In this document: positions 11,056 through 21,484 of the stretch, one piece after another
Numbering within the stretch: the first letter of the stretch is position 1
How the letters are laid out: each line of letters opens with the position of its first letter
Source of the DNA: Gari tellinella
Taxonomy: Eukaryota > Mollusca > Bivalvia > Cardiida > Psammobiidae
Assembly (NCBI GenBank): GCA_922989275.2
Contig: OV277857.1
Location: 7,502,001-7,566,000, forward strand
Reading direction: 5' to 3'
Length of the DNA: 64,000 nt
Translations under genes and position numbers: made by a program
The notes under the pieces: model-generated
The model's input: the letters and a program-made list of their open reading frames with translations, nothing else
The model's database searches: none
Told to the model about the DNA's origin: nothing

Positions 11056-11158
11056 CAGGATAAATATGATCTTAAAAGTGAGTTAAAAACGAGTATGTCA
11101 GTCTAAAAACAAGTTGATAACAAGTGTCAGCTTATATTCTTTTCTAAAGATCTATACA

Positions 11159-11360
11159 GTAAAACCTCTCTATTACGATCACTAAATTGTGTAAATCATT
11201 AGGTGCAAAGGTAATTAATTGCTTAAAGCAATACGACAAAAAAACAGAAATCTCCTTTAGGAGCTTTCTATTCTACTGTCACCTTGCTTTAAGCTGTTAC
11301 TTGTATTTTGGATAATCATTCACTTTGTTTTTCATGGTCGTAGTAGAGAAGGGTTTTTTT
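11159..11360. mobile_element. Mariner-like MITE, diverged
   Basis: CAGTAAAACCTCTCTATTAC after TA, with an eroded complementary right end (tagtagagaagggtttttt). The interior keeps cagaaatctcctttaggagc and ccttgctttaagc, as in the better copy at 52941-53148. Confidence 0.55.
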
Positions 11361-11884
11361 GTACATTGCAAAGAACAAACAGTATAATTGTTATATACAG
11401 ACCATGGTAGTGAAGAAACAAGTAAAAACATCAAATTATACCTGTTATCCATTTATCAAATATTCAAAGATAAAGTATATGTATAGATAATTCGGTCAGC
11501 TAGCGAAGCAGAAAAAAATGCAAATTATTAGTAAATTACGTTGCTTAACGACAAACAGTCAATCCTGTATTCGGTGACATATTGGTAGACTTAAAAACAT
11601 TGTAAAATCTGCTTTAAACCTTTGCCGCTATGATTTTAGATGCTTTAATTATGCCGTGTAAGATATTTTCAAAAGTTAGACTTAATGCTATTTTGAATAA
11701 ATATTTTCCAATTTTATACGGGTATTGTTCTGAACGCTGGACGTACTTTCAGTACATGTGTACTCACCTTTCTTCAAAACTAGAAACAGCTTATGGGGTA
11801 AAGGGTTAAACTGATTTGAAAATAATCTTCGCTTTCGTCAGCATCTTTAACAGCATTTGTCTGCAAACTGTGTCATTTCAAGTA

Positions 11885-12130
11885 CAGTGGAGAATCTGTT
11901 ATTCTTTCCCAATAAACGCGTTTACGCTAAAACTATTATTTTCAGTGCAAACAGTTTGGAGCCTGATCAGACGCCGGGTAACCCGGCGTCTGATCAGGCT
12001 CCGAACTGTTTGCCACCAAGATAAACAAGAATTATCAGAATTGTCCAAAAGTTGTTCTTTTCTACGTTTTAGTGCTTTGCGTTTGCGTACGTTTGCGTTT
12101 AAACGGGAAAGAATAACAGATTCTCCACTG
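11885..12130. mobile_element. Complete fold-back MITE (CAGTGGAGA ends, TA TSD)
   Basis: Ends CAGTGGAGAATCTGTTATTC and its complement, flanked by TA (11883-11884, 12131-12132). The centre (11950-12010) is a near-perfect type-I hairpin, GAGCCTGATCAGACGCCGGG paired with its complement, within CAAACAGTTT...CTGTTTG. The two frames on opposite strands (11816-12144) arise from this symmetry. Confidence 0.8.
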
Positions 12131-12132
12131 TA

Positions 12133-12476
12133 ACAGCGCTTCATCCCTACAATGACACCAAATGGGAGACAAAAATAGTGTGCGTTGTTTGGAGGGAGTC
12201 GTTATAGGAAAGGAACATGGCTTATATTTGCAAACAGCTTGAATCCAGATCAGACGCCGCGTTACGTGGCGTCTGATCTTGATTCAAGCTGTTTGTCACT
12301 CGTCATTAAGTAGATTTCTGTCAAAATGTCCTTAATGTCACTTTGAGGCAAGCAGCAGACGACAATATTGTAGCAGTAAAAGCGTCAGACATAATTGTCC
12401 TGTTTAGGGAACAACGGCAAAGGTCGTTTAAAGGGGGAGTCGCTGTTGGCAGGGCCGTTGTAGAGAGGGAGCATTG
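12133..12476. mobile_element. TA-flanked MITE, CAGYGYTCCCTC family
   Basis: Abuts the previous element and shares its TA. Left end ACAGCGCTTCATCCCTACAA; right end GAGAGGGAGCATTG followed by TA. The type-I hairpin sits at 12233-12295 (AGCTTGAATCCAGATCAGAC and a near-complement), with GCAGACGACAATATTGTAGC at about 12356. Confidence 0.65.
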
Positions 12477-12504
12477 TATCAAAATTAATTTATCAAAAGG
12501 TAAT

Positions 12505-13198
12505 GTTTAACTCTTTGCATGCTAGGTAACTTTTTCGTCTGCAACAATATTGTCGTCTGCTTATTATTCTTAAAATAGAATTTTCTAAACTTCTTTTTAA
12601 AACAGGATCAGAGTGTCTACATAACAGTGTGGATCCTGATGAGACGTCGCGTTATGCGTTGTGTCATCTGGATCCACAATATTTGCAAGGAGGTAATACT
12701 TTCACAACCTAATTTACCATCTGTTTAAACTTGTCCCCATATATACCAAATAGCGTCTGCTAAAATGATCGTCTGCAATTTCATGAAATTTTTTTTTTAA
12801 AAAATACATGAAAGTGCAGACGACAATTTAGCCGTTAATTGATAGTAGAAATATTTCGCGACGTCTGATCTGGATCCAAACTGTTGGCAAAAACGAGTTT
12901 AATCACATATTGTGGTGCAAAAAATCGCTATATCATTACTAAATGCAGACAGATATGATATGCTCAAATAATAAAAAATTATATATCTTTATTAACCTGC
13001 GGTGATATCGTCTGCTTCGAAATTGTCGTCTGCAAACTTTGTTAAATTTAGATTTATATATATATTGAGTAAAGAAACCTAAAAAGACGAGTGTCAAACA
13101 GTTTGGATCCAGATCAGACGCCGCGTTACGCGGCGTCTGATCTGGATCCTAACTGTTTGCCAAAATCAGTAAAGTCGCGATCAGCAGGCAAAGGGTTA
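12505..13198. mobile_element. Two adjoining type-I MITEs
   Basis: The first runs from gtttaactctttgcatgc (about 12507) to about 12870 and holds gtggatcctgatgagacgtcg. The second ends GGCAAAGGG followed by TTAA at 13199 and holds a clean hairpin at 13099-13161 (GTTTGGATCCAGATCAGACG and complement). GTCGTCTGC motifs recur at 12537, 12555 and 13025. The boundary between the two is uncertain. Confidence 0.55.
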
Positions 13199-13704
13199 AC
13201 CCTTTCTGTGTTTGATAACATTATGCATATTTTGAAGAAAGTGTAGACCCAGAGCAAATGGCTCTTAAGGGAGCAATGTTTGATTTACTTTTCAATGACT
13301 TTTCTGGAATATTTTCTAAAGCCACACCCGAACTCAACATGAAATGGTCAGTTTTAAAAAGTGAAATAGTCCGTATGAAATGTTATGTTTATAAGGGGTT
13401 AAATTTTATATGATTATTAGAAAAGAAAGTTCCTAGTCATTTTCCCTTTAGAGTAATGAAGACGTTTTTCTGTCCGCTTAAACGAATCGAAGCGCAAACG
13501 CATTGAAAATAAACGCTGTAAAAAGTTACACTTTCTTTTAAAATGAATGGCAACCATTTCAGAGTCTGACCATAAAAAATAAATTATGTAATTTCATGTA
13601 TTTTTTTAACCAAACAATAATTTATCACGACAAGGTTAAGGTTTCGCTCGTACAGTGTAGAATGCACTATTCTTTCTCTTTTAATTAAATTGAAACACAA
13701 ACTA

Positions 13705-14065
13705 CAGCGTTTCCTCCCTACAACGGCCCTCTCAACAACGAGTCCCTCCTTACAACGATTCTTGCTGTTGTTCCATAAGCAAGACATTTATGTCCAACCT
13801 TTTCATGGCTGCAATACCGTCTGCTTAAATTTGTAGTCGTCTGTTTTTCTGAAAGTTACATATAAGCAGACATTTTTGATAGACTAAATATATAAAGACG
13901 AGTGACGAACAACTTGAATCCAGATCAGACGCAGCGTCAGGTCTAGTTTATGGCTGTTTGCAAATGTAAGCCAAGTCTTAATTTCCCCTCCCTATAACGA
14001 CTCCCTCCGAACAACACACACAATCAGTGTATCCCACTGGGTGTTGTTCCAGAGAGGGAGCACTG
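13705..14065. mobile_element. TA-flanked MITE, CAGCGTTYCCTCC family
   Basis: CAGCGTTTCCTCCCTACAAC at the left and GAGAGGGAGCACTG at the right, with TA on both sides (13703-13704, 14066-14067). A reduced type-I core lies at about 13910-13965 (acttgaatccagatcagacg). Confidence 0.7.
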
Positions 14066-14180
14066 TAACTATATAGATTAAGAGGTAGAAAATGGCTTTA
14101 TCCTGAAAATTTAAATGCTTCCTTTTAATAGTTTAGTTTAAGTTTAAACATATTTTATTTAAAAAATTTACAGAAATGGG

Positions 14181-14441
14181 TTTTCCGTGGCCTAGTGGTA
14201 TAGTCACTGTGACTTACACCACTAAGCTCCCCACCGCTGTGAGTTCGAATCCCAGTAGGGTCGTTCGAATATTTCATGTGGGGAAGCCTTCCAACTGGCT
14301 TGCGGAAGGTCGGTGGTTCTACCCAGTTGCCAATTTGTGCCTGGAACAGTGCATAAAGGACTTCTGGGGTCTTCCACCACCTGTAATTAGCTGGACGTCG
14401 CGATATGACTGAAATACTGTTGAAAGCGACGTAAAATCAAA
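14181..14441 (+). mobile_element. tRNA-derived SINE with 9-bp TSD
   Basis: A perfect target duplication AGAAATGGG flanks it (14172-14180, 14442-14450). The head has A box TGGCCTAGTGGTA and B box GAGTTCGAATCCC. The conserved tail includes GACGTCGCGATATGACTGAA and GCGACGTAAAATCAAA, the tail type I associate with widespread mollusc SINEs. The open frame 14176-14412 is within the SINE and is not a gene. Short, complete and cleanly flanked, so insertion is probably fairly recent. Confidence 0.85.
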
Positions 14442-14502
14442 AGAAATGGGATCGGGCTATACAAGTGCTCACCACTTAGTTACAGCCCTCCCCTTCATTT
14501 AA

Positions 14503-14747
14503 CCCTTTCCCCAATAGAAGCGCCTTTTAGCGAATATGATTTATTCCTCCGCTGAAGAAAATAGTTCCAATTTAATCAGTCATGAATATTATAGTACAGG
14601 GAATATTTTTTATATTCTAGCACATGATAGCTTAAAGCAGGCTGAAAGTTAAGCAGAATGCGCCTTAAGGCGCATTCTGCTTTACTTTCAGCCTGCTTTA
14701 AGTGGTCACCTATCTTCAATACTAGAAATAGGCTATCAGGTAAAGGG
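14503..14747. mobile_element. Complete TTAA MITE with type-II core
   Basis: Reference copy of this family: CCCTTTCCCCAATAGAAGCG...TCAGGTAAAGGG with TTAA on both sides (14499-14502, 14748-14751). The core is a long hairpin: GCTTAAAGCAGGCTGAAAGT, AGAATGCGCCTTAAGGCGCA, then the complement. Confidence 0.8.
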
Positions 14748-14751
14748 TTAA

Positions 14752-15196
14752 GCAGTTACCTATCGTAAACATCTAATAATTAATACAATATAGAGGTCGT
14801 AATAGAAGGAGTTTACAGTATTTCAAAGTTGTAAGAACGTTTGAGTTGGTCCAGTTACTCATATTGGTCACGTTCGTTTATATCACATGATGCAGCCATG
14901 AATCTTTTACTCCAAGAAACTTCATATTGACAGTTCAAGTTTACAATTTAGTCCATTTTTTCTACTATTTAGGATAGCATCATTACAATTTTTTGCAATA
15001 TAACAACCGGTGCAGACTCTGGTCAGAGGGTCCTTGGGGGCGCATACACATTCGTACTCTCACGACCAAAGCACAGTCGCATACAGAAAAATATACTCAT
15101 ACAAACATTCGCGAACGTGCATTCAATAAGAGGTATAATATATACCAAAATTATAGAGTTTGGGGTTGAACTTCTAAATATCTTAATGACAGAATA
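14752..15196. other. Non-coding; mariner MITE right-end scrap
   Basis: 14755-14830 resembles the right end of the mariner-like MITE (cgtaatagaaggagtttacagta). The rest is unassigned. The frame at 15117-15308 has no recognisable motif. Confidence 0.45.
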
Positions 15197-16280
15197 TAAA
15201 CAAGAGCCACATTGGGTTTATTTCGCTCACCTGAAAATATCTGACAAAATGACGATAATGATTTATGTCCAGGACAGGGTCAATTTTTACCCAAGGGGCA
15301 TATTTTGAACAAACTTAATAGAGAATCTGTAGATGATGCTATGTGCCAAATATCTAAGATCAGGGTACTAGGGTGTTAGACAAGAAGATTTTTTAAAGTT
15401 TCCATTGAAAAATTCTTTTTTTAGTTTCTGTGACCTACATATGCAACAAACTGGGACCACTTAAACAAAATAGGTGAAGGACATCTAGAAGTGTCACCAT
15501 GTCGAATATCAAAGCTCTAACCATATCAGTTTCAGAGGAGAAGGCGTTTGTAAAAAGAGCCAGTAAACTAAATTAGTAAAACCATCTATAATTTCAACTG
15601 TTTGACCTTTATATTTTACAACATAAAAAATTATTCCACTGGTACTCTGTCTCTAATTCTGAAAACCATTTAATAGATCCAGATTAGAGGAGTTTTTCCA
15701 AAACTAAATCTTTATTTCTGCATTAAACCATATGGTGTTACTACTCAAGGTAGTAACATACCATAGACCTTGGTGTTGAAATAATTGAGAAAAGGATGGA
15801 TTTGGTCAGTTACTTTCTCTTATCTGGCGCCTTACAAAATATTTGTTTCTGCACATCCACCTCTAACCCCCATATGTCACATTTGATGGAGTCTTATCAA
15901 AGACATCAAGTCAGTCATTTCACTGATCCCCCCATTGTTTAGTAGGTGTCAATATACAGGTATATACCGGTATACAGCATGAGAAAAGTCTTCAGGCAAT
16001 AGCTCAGCTTTGAATAGAGGCCCTTACATAATAGATCTCAATAGGTTTTTCAATGGGTTTTACTAACCAAGCTATCAAATATTAGGTGCGGGCCTCACAT
16101 GAGATGCCTGGATGATTCTTTGCCTAGACGCTACCACCGTTAGTGCATGCTCTGCATGCTTTGACTCAAACTATATACGGAGGTAGGTGTTACCACCCAA
16201 GCTTGGTCATGTGATGTCTTAAAGTACTGCATGTACATGCAAATTTTCACTCTGCCAGTTCAGGCAGTGGGTGTATTCCA
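15197..16280. repeat. Dispersed repeat starting ACAAGAGCC, with degraded MITE inside
   Basis: Opens ACAAGAGCCACATTGGGTTT followed by atttcgctcacctgaaaat, a familiar kind of bivalve interspersed repeat. Its 8-bp start is the reverse complement of the end of the element at 34351-35766. At 15668-15835 lies a damaged 6-bp-TSD-family MITE (GTTACTACTCAAGGTAGTAAC palindrome). No coding sequence. Confidence 0.45.
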
Positions 16281-16289
16281 TCCCGAGCC

Positions 16290-16460
16290 AAATATGCTTA
16301 AATAGAGTTCGAGAAGAGTCTGGGATAGGTCTTAAGCTTTTGATTAGTCAGAATTTAGCACTATAACGGATTATACTCAAATTTGACCAATGAAAAGCTT
16401 AAGAACGATTTCAGACTCTTCTTAAACGCTTGATAAGCATACTGGATCTTTAAGTTGGTT
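16290..16460. repeat. Fold-back repeat, diverged copy of 24400-24535
   Basis: TTCGAGAAGAGTCTGGGATA with aagcttttgattagtcag on the left, and gaccaatgaaaagcttaag with gatttcagactcttctt on the right, form an imperfect inverted repeat. Confidence 0.5.
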
Positions 16461-16539
16461 TAACCCTGCTAAATGGAGGGTTTGCTAGAAACATAATCAA
16501 CAAATATTTAGCAATGAGGTAGATAATTTAATTATTCGT

Positions 16540-16771
16540 CCGCCAAATTAACCGAGAGGGTTTTACCCATTCACCGCTTCATTGTCGTCTGCTATACTAT
16601 TGTGTTCTGCAAGACCATTTCAAAGTTGGATTTAGTAGTATGACTTAAGAAATATCGACATGAGTGTCAAACAGTTTGAATCCTGATCAGACGCCGCGTT
16701 ACGCGGCGTCTGATCTGGATCCAAACTGTTTGCAAAGTCGACTTTAAGCGACTTCGGCGGTGAAAGGGTTA
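16540..16771. mobile_element. Type-I MITE adjoining the kinase stop codon
   Basis: Left end near cattcaccgcttcattgtcg, right end CTTCGGCGGTGAAAGGG. Clean hairpin at 16668-16730 (GATCAGACGCCGCGTTACGC and complement). It ends only a few bases from the kinase stop at 16775, so it probably lies in the 3' UTR or supplies its sequence. Confidence 0.7.
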
Positions 16772-16774
16772 TAA

Positions 16775-17772
16775 TTAGAATATAACATATTTAAAAAGAT
16801 AGTCACACTCTTCAAGCTTCTCGATTATGTCATCAATGGTTGGTCTCTTTAAAAAGTTCATGCTAAGACATTTTTCAACTGTAGGTTCAAGTTCGTCATA
16901 TATGTTACTAAGCTCTATCAGTTTCCCGAAAGAATATATGTCTGACTCTTTTTGAGACTCAACACCGAAAAATAGTTCCGGCGCCATATGAGAATATTGT
17001 TCCCTATCTTCAGGTTCGAGATATGAGAATTCCCGACCTTGGCGATATGTTGCTAATCCAAAATCTATAAGGAGAACTCTGTAACCGTCGTCGTTCTTTT
17101 GTATGATGACATTATCTCCCTTTATATCATTATGCAGGACATGCAGCTCGTGCATTTTCTTGATTGCTTTTGCTAGTTTTAAAAGGACATCCACCCATTC
17201 TTCACGTGATAGAGAATAGTATGCATTATCCAGTGGTGTACATTCATCAACATACTCCTGGATAATGCTAATACTATTCTCTAACACAGACACTCCAAAC
17301 ACCTTTGGTGCAATGCCTTGGTCGTCCAGCAACTTCTGTATCTGAGCCTCATTGATAGCCTCATTCTGTGTCATATTCTCGCATTCGATTTGTTTTATAA
17401 CCACCTTCTCTGTGCTTCTTACAAGTTTACCAAGATATACAGTTCCATAGGCTCCTTCTCCAAGTATCACTGGCTGCTGCAGAACGTTTGTAATAATGGT
17501 AATCTCTGTATAGGCAAACTCTTTTAAGTTGATATGTTCGAGGGATCTGAGTAACGAACTGTTATCTATTTGCTTGAAAGATAACTGGTTATTTGCGAAG
17601 GAGCCTTGGTCATTAGTGGCAGAGATGCTGCTATGTATACGGAAGGTCTGGCTACTAATGGCGAGGCTACATGTATGGCTGTTGTCGAGTGATACTTGTC
17701 TGATACTGGAGGAAACTGGACTGTTGAGGACTGAGTCAATGTAACTTTCGAAGGAGCTTTGGCTGTAGAACT
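16775..17772 (-). CDS. Protein kinase gene, exon 4 (linker, kinase domain, stop)
   Basis: Terminal exon of a predicted 463-residue protein kinase; it encodes residues 133-463. The splice acceptor is ctttatag (AG at 17774-17773; a second AG lies two bases further in). Residues 133-232 are a Ser-rich, probably flexible linker. The kinase domain follows: glycine loop GEGAYG (236-241), ATP-binding Lys258 in VVIK, alpha-C Glu273, catalytic Asp347 in HNDIKGDN, DFG Asp368, APE 395-397, Asp409 and Arg441. All catalytic residues are present, so activity is plausible. The Arg of HRD is Asn, giving a non-RD kinase, which usually means no control by activation-loop phosphorylation. Ser/Thr rather than Tyr specificity is suggested by the loop KGDN. 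Substrate and pathway are unknown. There is no signal peptide or membrane segment, so it is probably cytoplasmic. A broken relative lies at 55312-55540. Confidence 0.85.
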
Positions 17773-17969
17773 CTATAAAGACACCAAAACAATAACTTTT
17801 TTAAATCACTCAACCCTGAACTTTCATTGCCAAATACCGTATATAATAATTCTACATAAAATGCTAAAAATGGATGCTTAAGGATGTCAAAACGTGTAGA
17901 ACAAGGCCAGCTGCCGTGTCTTTGACGCGGCGGCTTGTCTTGGTCTTCACTCTTTGCAATGCAATACGG

Positions 17970-18216
17970 CAGGGGCCCGTTTTACTAAACTACTTACGCA
18001 AAATTTTTGCGTAAGTCAAAATCGTTTAACTCTTATTTTTCTATCATAAACGTTTGCAAACAGCAAATAGCCAGATCAGAGGACGCGCTAAAAGCGCGTC
18101 CTCTGATCTGGCTATTTGCTGTTTGTAGCAAGTGATAATAAAAAATATAAATTAAAATTTAAGATTTTGACTTACGCAAAAATTTTGCGTAAGTAGTTTA
18201 GTAAAACGGGCCCCTG
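17970..18216. mobile_element. Fold-back MITE, CAGGGGCCCG ends, inside kinase intron 3
   Basis: Almost fully palindromic. Ends CAGGGGCCCGTTTTACTAAA and complement; subterminal CTTACGCAAAATTTTTGCGT. The centre AGATCAGAGGACGCGC/GCGCGTCCTCTGATCT is flanked by GCAAACAGCAAATAGC, a type-I core variant. No clear TSD seen. Second copy at 18690-18935. Confidence 0.8.
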
Positions 18217-18240
18217 GTTTTCTCATGACATAGATTATTT

Positions 18241-18600
18241 ATTAACTCATTCAACCCTGAACTTTCGAATGGACAATTCAATTTTTTCAATTTATCCTAG
18301 TCCATTTTTTTTTTACTTTTTATGGTTTATGGGTGTTTTACACAGTATTGGGTAAATTGACAAACAGTGAATATCCTTAGAAGATGGCTCTTATATGAAC
18401 CCTCAGTTCTGGGTCTACACTCAGATATGAGAGCTCAAGAACTTCTTGAGGTGACTGAGTACACATGCAAAATATATTTAGTCTCTATCCAATGTATTTC
18501 CAAAGTCATTGCCATGGTTAAAGTTGTGTACAGACAAACAAACACACAGGCAGACAGGCCAAAAACAATATGCCTCCGACATAGTTGTGCGAGGGCATAA
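18241..18600. repeat. Interspersed repeat scraps in intron 3
   Basis: 18241-18370 resembles a repeat starting aactcattcaaccctgaa, also at 10750 and 17805. 18405-18600 carries agttcaagaacttcttgagg-like sequence, acacatgcaaaatatattt and a GACAGACAAAC-type run (cagacaaacaaacacacagg), as in the longer copy at 19540-20050. No exon. Confidence 0.45.
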
Positions 18601-19000
18601 AAAGGCACGAGACAGCTTAAATCAAGATTATAAAGGAGCTTTCTGTTTTACGGTCACCTTACTTTAAGCAATCACATGGCGTATACACCTAGGGCCCGTT
18701 TTACTAAACTACTTACGCAAAAATTTTGCGTAAGTCAAAATTTTAAATTTTAATTTATATTTGTTATTATCACTTGCTACAAACATCAAATAGCCAGATC
18801 AGAGGACGCGCTTTTAGCGCGTCCTCTGATCTGGCTTTTTGCTGTTTGCAAACGTTTATGATCGAAAAATAAGAGTAACACGATTGTGACTTACGCAAAA
18901 ATTTTGCGTAAGTAGTTTAGTAAAACGGGCCCCTGATGATTAACACACTTTAGTGACCGTAATTGAGCGGTTGTACCGTAAAGACATTGAGAAGAGGTTG
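18601..19000. mobile_element. Mariner-like MITE split by a fold-back insert
   Basis: Left part (gagacagcttaaatcaag, ggagctttctgttttac, cttactttaagcaatcac) and right part (cacactttagtgaccgtaat, gagcggttgtaccgtaa) match the element at 52941-53148 and are separated by the insert at 18690-18935. Confidence 0.55.
18690..18935. mobile_element. Fold-back MITE, second copy, CAGGGGCCCG family
   Basis: Same ends and core as 17970-18216, in opposite orientation as judged by the asymmetric flanks of the core (aacttgctacaaac on the left here). Nested in the mariner-like MITE 18601-19000. Confidence 0.8.
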
Positions 19001-19008
19001 AAATTACA

Positions 19009-19197
19009 CAGGGCTCCAGATAAGGGTAGTTTTTCAAAAACTAAAATCCTTATTTCTTTTTTAAACCCTATGGTGTTACTACTCATTAGAATCGTCTTTT
19101 CAAGACGATTCTAATGAGTAGTAACACCATAGGATTGGTGCTGAAATGAGTGAGAAAAGATTGAACTTGTTCAGTACACTCCTTATCTGGAGCTCTG
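19009..19197. mobile_element. MITE with 6-bp TSD, CAGGGCTCCAGATAAGG ends
   Basis: Ends CAGGGCTCCAGATAAGG and CCTTATCTGGAGCTCTG. Flanked by ATTACA (19003-19008 and 19199-19204, one base offset). The centre is the palindrome TCATTAGAATCGTCTT...AAGACGATTCTAATGA flanked by GTTACTACTC. The overlapping frames on both strands (19100-19378) are repeat-derived. Confidence 0.75.
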
Positions 19198-19399
19198 GAT
19201 TACAGCCAAGTCGAATCAACATTGTTTGCAAAACAATACGTCTGTTTTTATCATGTTTGTTTTTACTCGGTGTCTGTTCATATATAAATCTCACCTCCAA
19301 GAGGGACGGAAGCCAAGGTAGAATCTGCTCTGTGTAGGGTAAGCACATTGCTGTTGTTGTCATTTTGGTGACTTTCATTGTCGGCCTTGTAAAAGCCTT

Positions 19400-20055
19400 T
19401 CTTTAGTTCAGGTTTCATCAACAGATCTGTTCATATAAATACAATTGGGTTCATTTACATTTAACACTTGATTTGGACATTTTCTGTTTTCCATATAGAT
19501 TTCATTGCAAAACTGACAACCAGTGGAAGCATAGCTAAATAAGTGGTTTGAACCGAAACAATACATGTACGTGTTTGTGAAACACTGATGTAACCATAGC
19601 CTCTAAATGACATTGCCGTTGTCTGAGTTGAATACACATGCCAAATATGAAGTCTCACATTACAGTTCTAGAGGTAGGGCCATATTGGATTAATCTAAAT
19701 AACATTGACCCTTGTCTGACATGGCCAATCTTGTAATGAGTTCAAGAGATTATTGTATTGAGAACATGTACCAAACATGAGGTCTCCATGTCATGCAGTT
19801 ATAACACCATGGTTCGTGTGCCGTATGATAAAGTCACATTATTTACCTCTGAATGGTCATTAAATGACCTTGACCTTCGTTGAACATAACCCAAGTCAAA
19901 TTGAGCTCAAGAGCGTCTTAGGGTGAGTACACATACCAAATATAAAGTTTCTAATATGCAGTTGCAAAGGTATGACAATGGTTAATGTTGCGGACAGACA
20001 GATAACCAAACGGACAAACTGACAGACAGGCACGATTAAAAATATATCCCGACAT
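19400..20055. repeat. Tandem-unit interspersed repeat (TGACCTTGACCTT type)
   Basis: Successive diverged units contain ccaaacatgaggtctcc, ccaaatatgaagtctc, tgaccttgaccttcgttg and ttgagctcaagagcg. The block ends in a GACAGACAG-rich run (about 19993-20030) then cacgattaaaaatatatccc. Organisation resembles the hairpin/GTCC-run elements at 34.3, 47.1 and 63.5 kb. No gene. Confidence 0.5.
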
Positions 20056-20084
20056 ATAAATATGGTCCCACTAAATATGCATAC

Positions 20085-20312
20085 AGTCACACTAGTATCA
20101 ACCGTTAGCCCACCAAATAAATTGTCGTCTGCTATATGTCTCGTCTGCTTCAAGTTTCAAAGTGCTTCAAAGTTGCTCAAAATTGCTGAAATGTTGTCCG
20201 AGTGTCAAACAGCTTGGATCCGGATGAGACGCCGAGTTACTCGGCGTCTCATCCGGATCCAAGCTGTTTGCATATGTAGCTATAGTCGTGACTGGCAGGC
20301 TAAGGGTTAACC
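20085..20312. mobile_element. Type-I MITE with AGTTACT-tip hairpin
   Basis: Hairpin at 20206-20271 (CAGCTTGGATCCGGATGAGA and complement), with GTCGTCTGC repeated at 20122-20150. Right end GGCAGGCTAAGGG followed by TTAA. Both arms carry GATGAGAC/GTCTCATC where most copies have GATCAGAC/GTCTGATC, a matched change. Confidence 0.7.
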
Positions 20313-20572
20313 CCTCAATGCCATCCCCGATTGCAATGGATAATGCTTAACGCGCTGATAAGGATCCAAACCATTTGACACTCATTTATATAATTAAGTC
20401 AAAATATAAAAAATTCAACTTGAGAAGTAAATGCATACGATAATGTGTTTAAAGCTGATGATGTCATGACAGTGAAGTAGTTGATATCAGAATATTAGCT
20501 TTCAGTCGTACATTTGATATCTCGAACTCGCTGAAAATCAAATCGTTAACACGAGCCGCTTTTATATATTAA
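20313..20572. repeat. Degraded type-I MITE sequence
   Basis: aacccctcaatgccatcccc, cgctgataaggatccaaacc, tttgacactcatttatataa and gacagtgaagtag are weak matches to the right halves of type-I copies. Confidence 0.4.
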
Positions 20573-20817
20573 CCCTTTCCCTTATAGAAGCGACTTTTAG
20601 CACATTCATTTTATTCATCCGCTGACGAAAATAGTTCCAAATTATACCGTAATGAATATGTGTCATATTTAAAACTTTCCTTATTCTAGCAGTTAATAGC
20701 TTAAAGCAGGCTGAAAGTAAAGCAGAATGCGCCTTAGGGCGCATTCTGCTTGACTTTCAACCTGCTTTAAGTAGTCACATATCTTCAATACTAGAAACAA
20801 TGCTATCAGGTAAAGGG
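20573..20817. mobile_element. TTAA MITE with type-II core
   Basis: CCCTTTCCCTTATAGAAGCG after TTAA (20569-20572) to GGTAAAGGG; the right TTAA has mutated to ctca. Core GCTTAAAGCAGGCTGAAAGT, AGAATGCGCCTTAGGGCGCA. The minus-strand frame at 20562-20744 is repeat-derived. Confidence 0.75.
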
Positions 20818-20901
20818 CTCAAAAGGGTAGTGATTTTCCCCGTCGATCAAATGTAGTACATGTATACTTCAAATTACAACTACTAAAATGTAGGAATTCT
20901 T

Positions 20902-21212
20902 CAGGGCTGCAACTTCCCCGGATAATTTCAGGAATCTTCGGATTTTTCATAAGCATTCTAAGGATTTTTTCCGAAATCATTGAATTCTGCTCTTACTTTT
21001 AAAATTTGGAATTTCAAGCGTTTTACCAAGAAAACATTGATATATGTTCAAGAACGTTCGATCCAGACCAGACGCCGCATTATGTTTGCATTATTATGCT
21101 AACGTCTATAGAGACTGGAAGCGAATTGATTAAATGTAGGCCTACGATTCCTAAAATTCGCTTGAAAATGAGGAAATCTTAAGACTTTTATGAGTAACTT
21201 ATGGTTGCCCTG
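20902..21212. mobile_element. 6-bp-TSD MITE just downstream of exon 3
   Basis: Ends CAGGGCTGCAACTTCCCCGG and ACTTATGGTTGCCCTG. The flanking ATTCTT/ATTCTC fits a 6-bp duplication with one mismatch. Unlike its relatives it carries a type-I fragment (gatccagaccagacgccgc) instead of the type-II core. Confidence 0.6.
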
Positions 21213-21256
21213 ATTCTCCAACACTACAACGTACAGTAAAAACAAGCATATGTTAC

Positions 21257-21484
21257 CTGCCCATATTATCTTCTTTGAGTGGAAGTAAAATGCCCGTATG
21301 TCTTGAGCTCTTTCAGAAGCTGCCCAGGCGTTCCATCCATATGGTCGTATTTGGTTCGAATCATCACTCGGCGCATGCGCAGTGAACGACAATTCATAGT
21401 CTATGGCGTCTGGACATGGCACTTCGTCTTCAGATTCTTGGATTACTGGTAAGACTTTTACACCACCGATCTTCTTGAACAGTG
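21257..21484 (-). CDS. Protein kinase gene, exon 3 (second PYGW motif)
   Basis: An internal exon between acceptor ttttttcttag (AG at 21486-21485) and donor gcag|gtaaca (GT at 21256-21255). It encodes residues 57-131, with split codons at each end (phase 1 in, phase 1 out), which joins correctly to exon 2 and exon 4. It contains an acidic patch (QESEDE) and the second repeat PYGWNAW (residues 103-109) followed at fixed spacing by AFYFHS (120-125) and IIW. Spacing from the first Trp to the aromatic pair is 15 residues in both repeats. The layout faintly recalls a WW domain (GW, then a YF pair, then W), but the loop is longer than usual. I do not assign the fold. Function is probably protein binding, by inference only. 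Confidence 0.7.
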
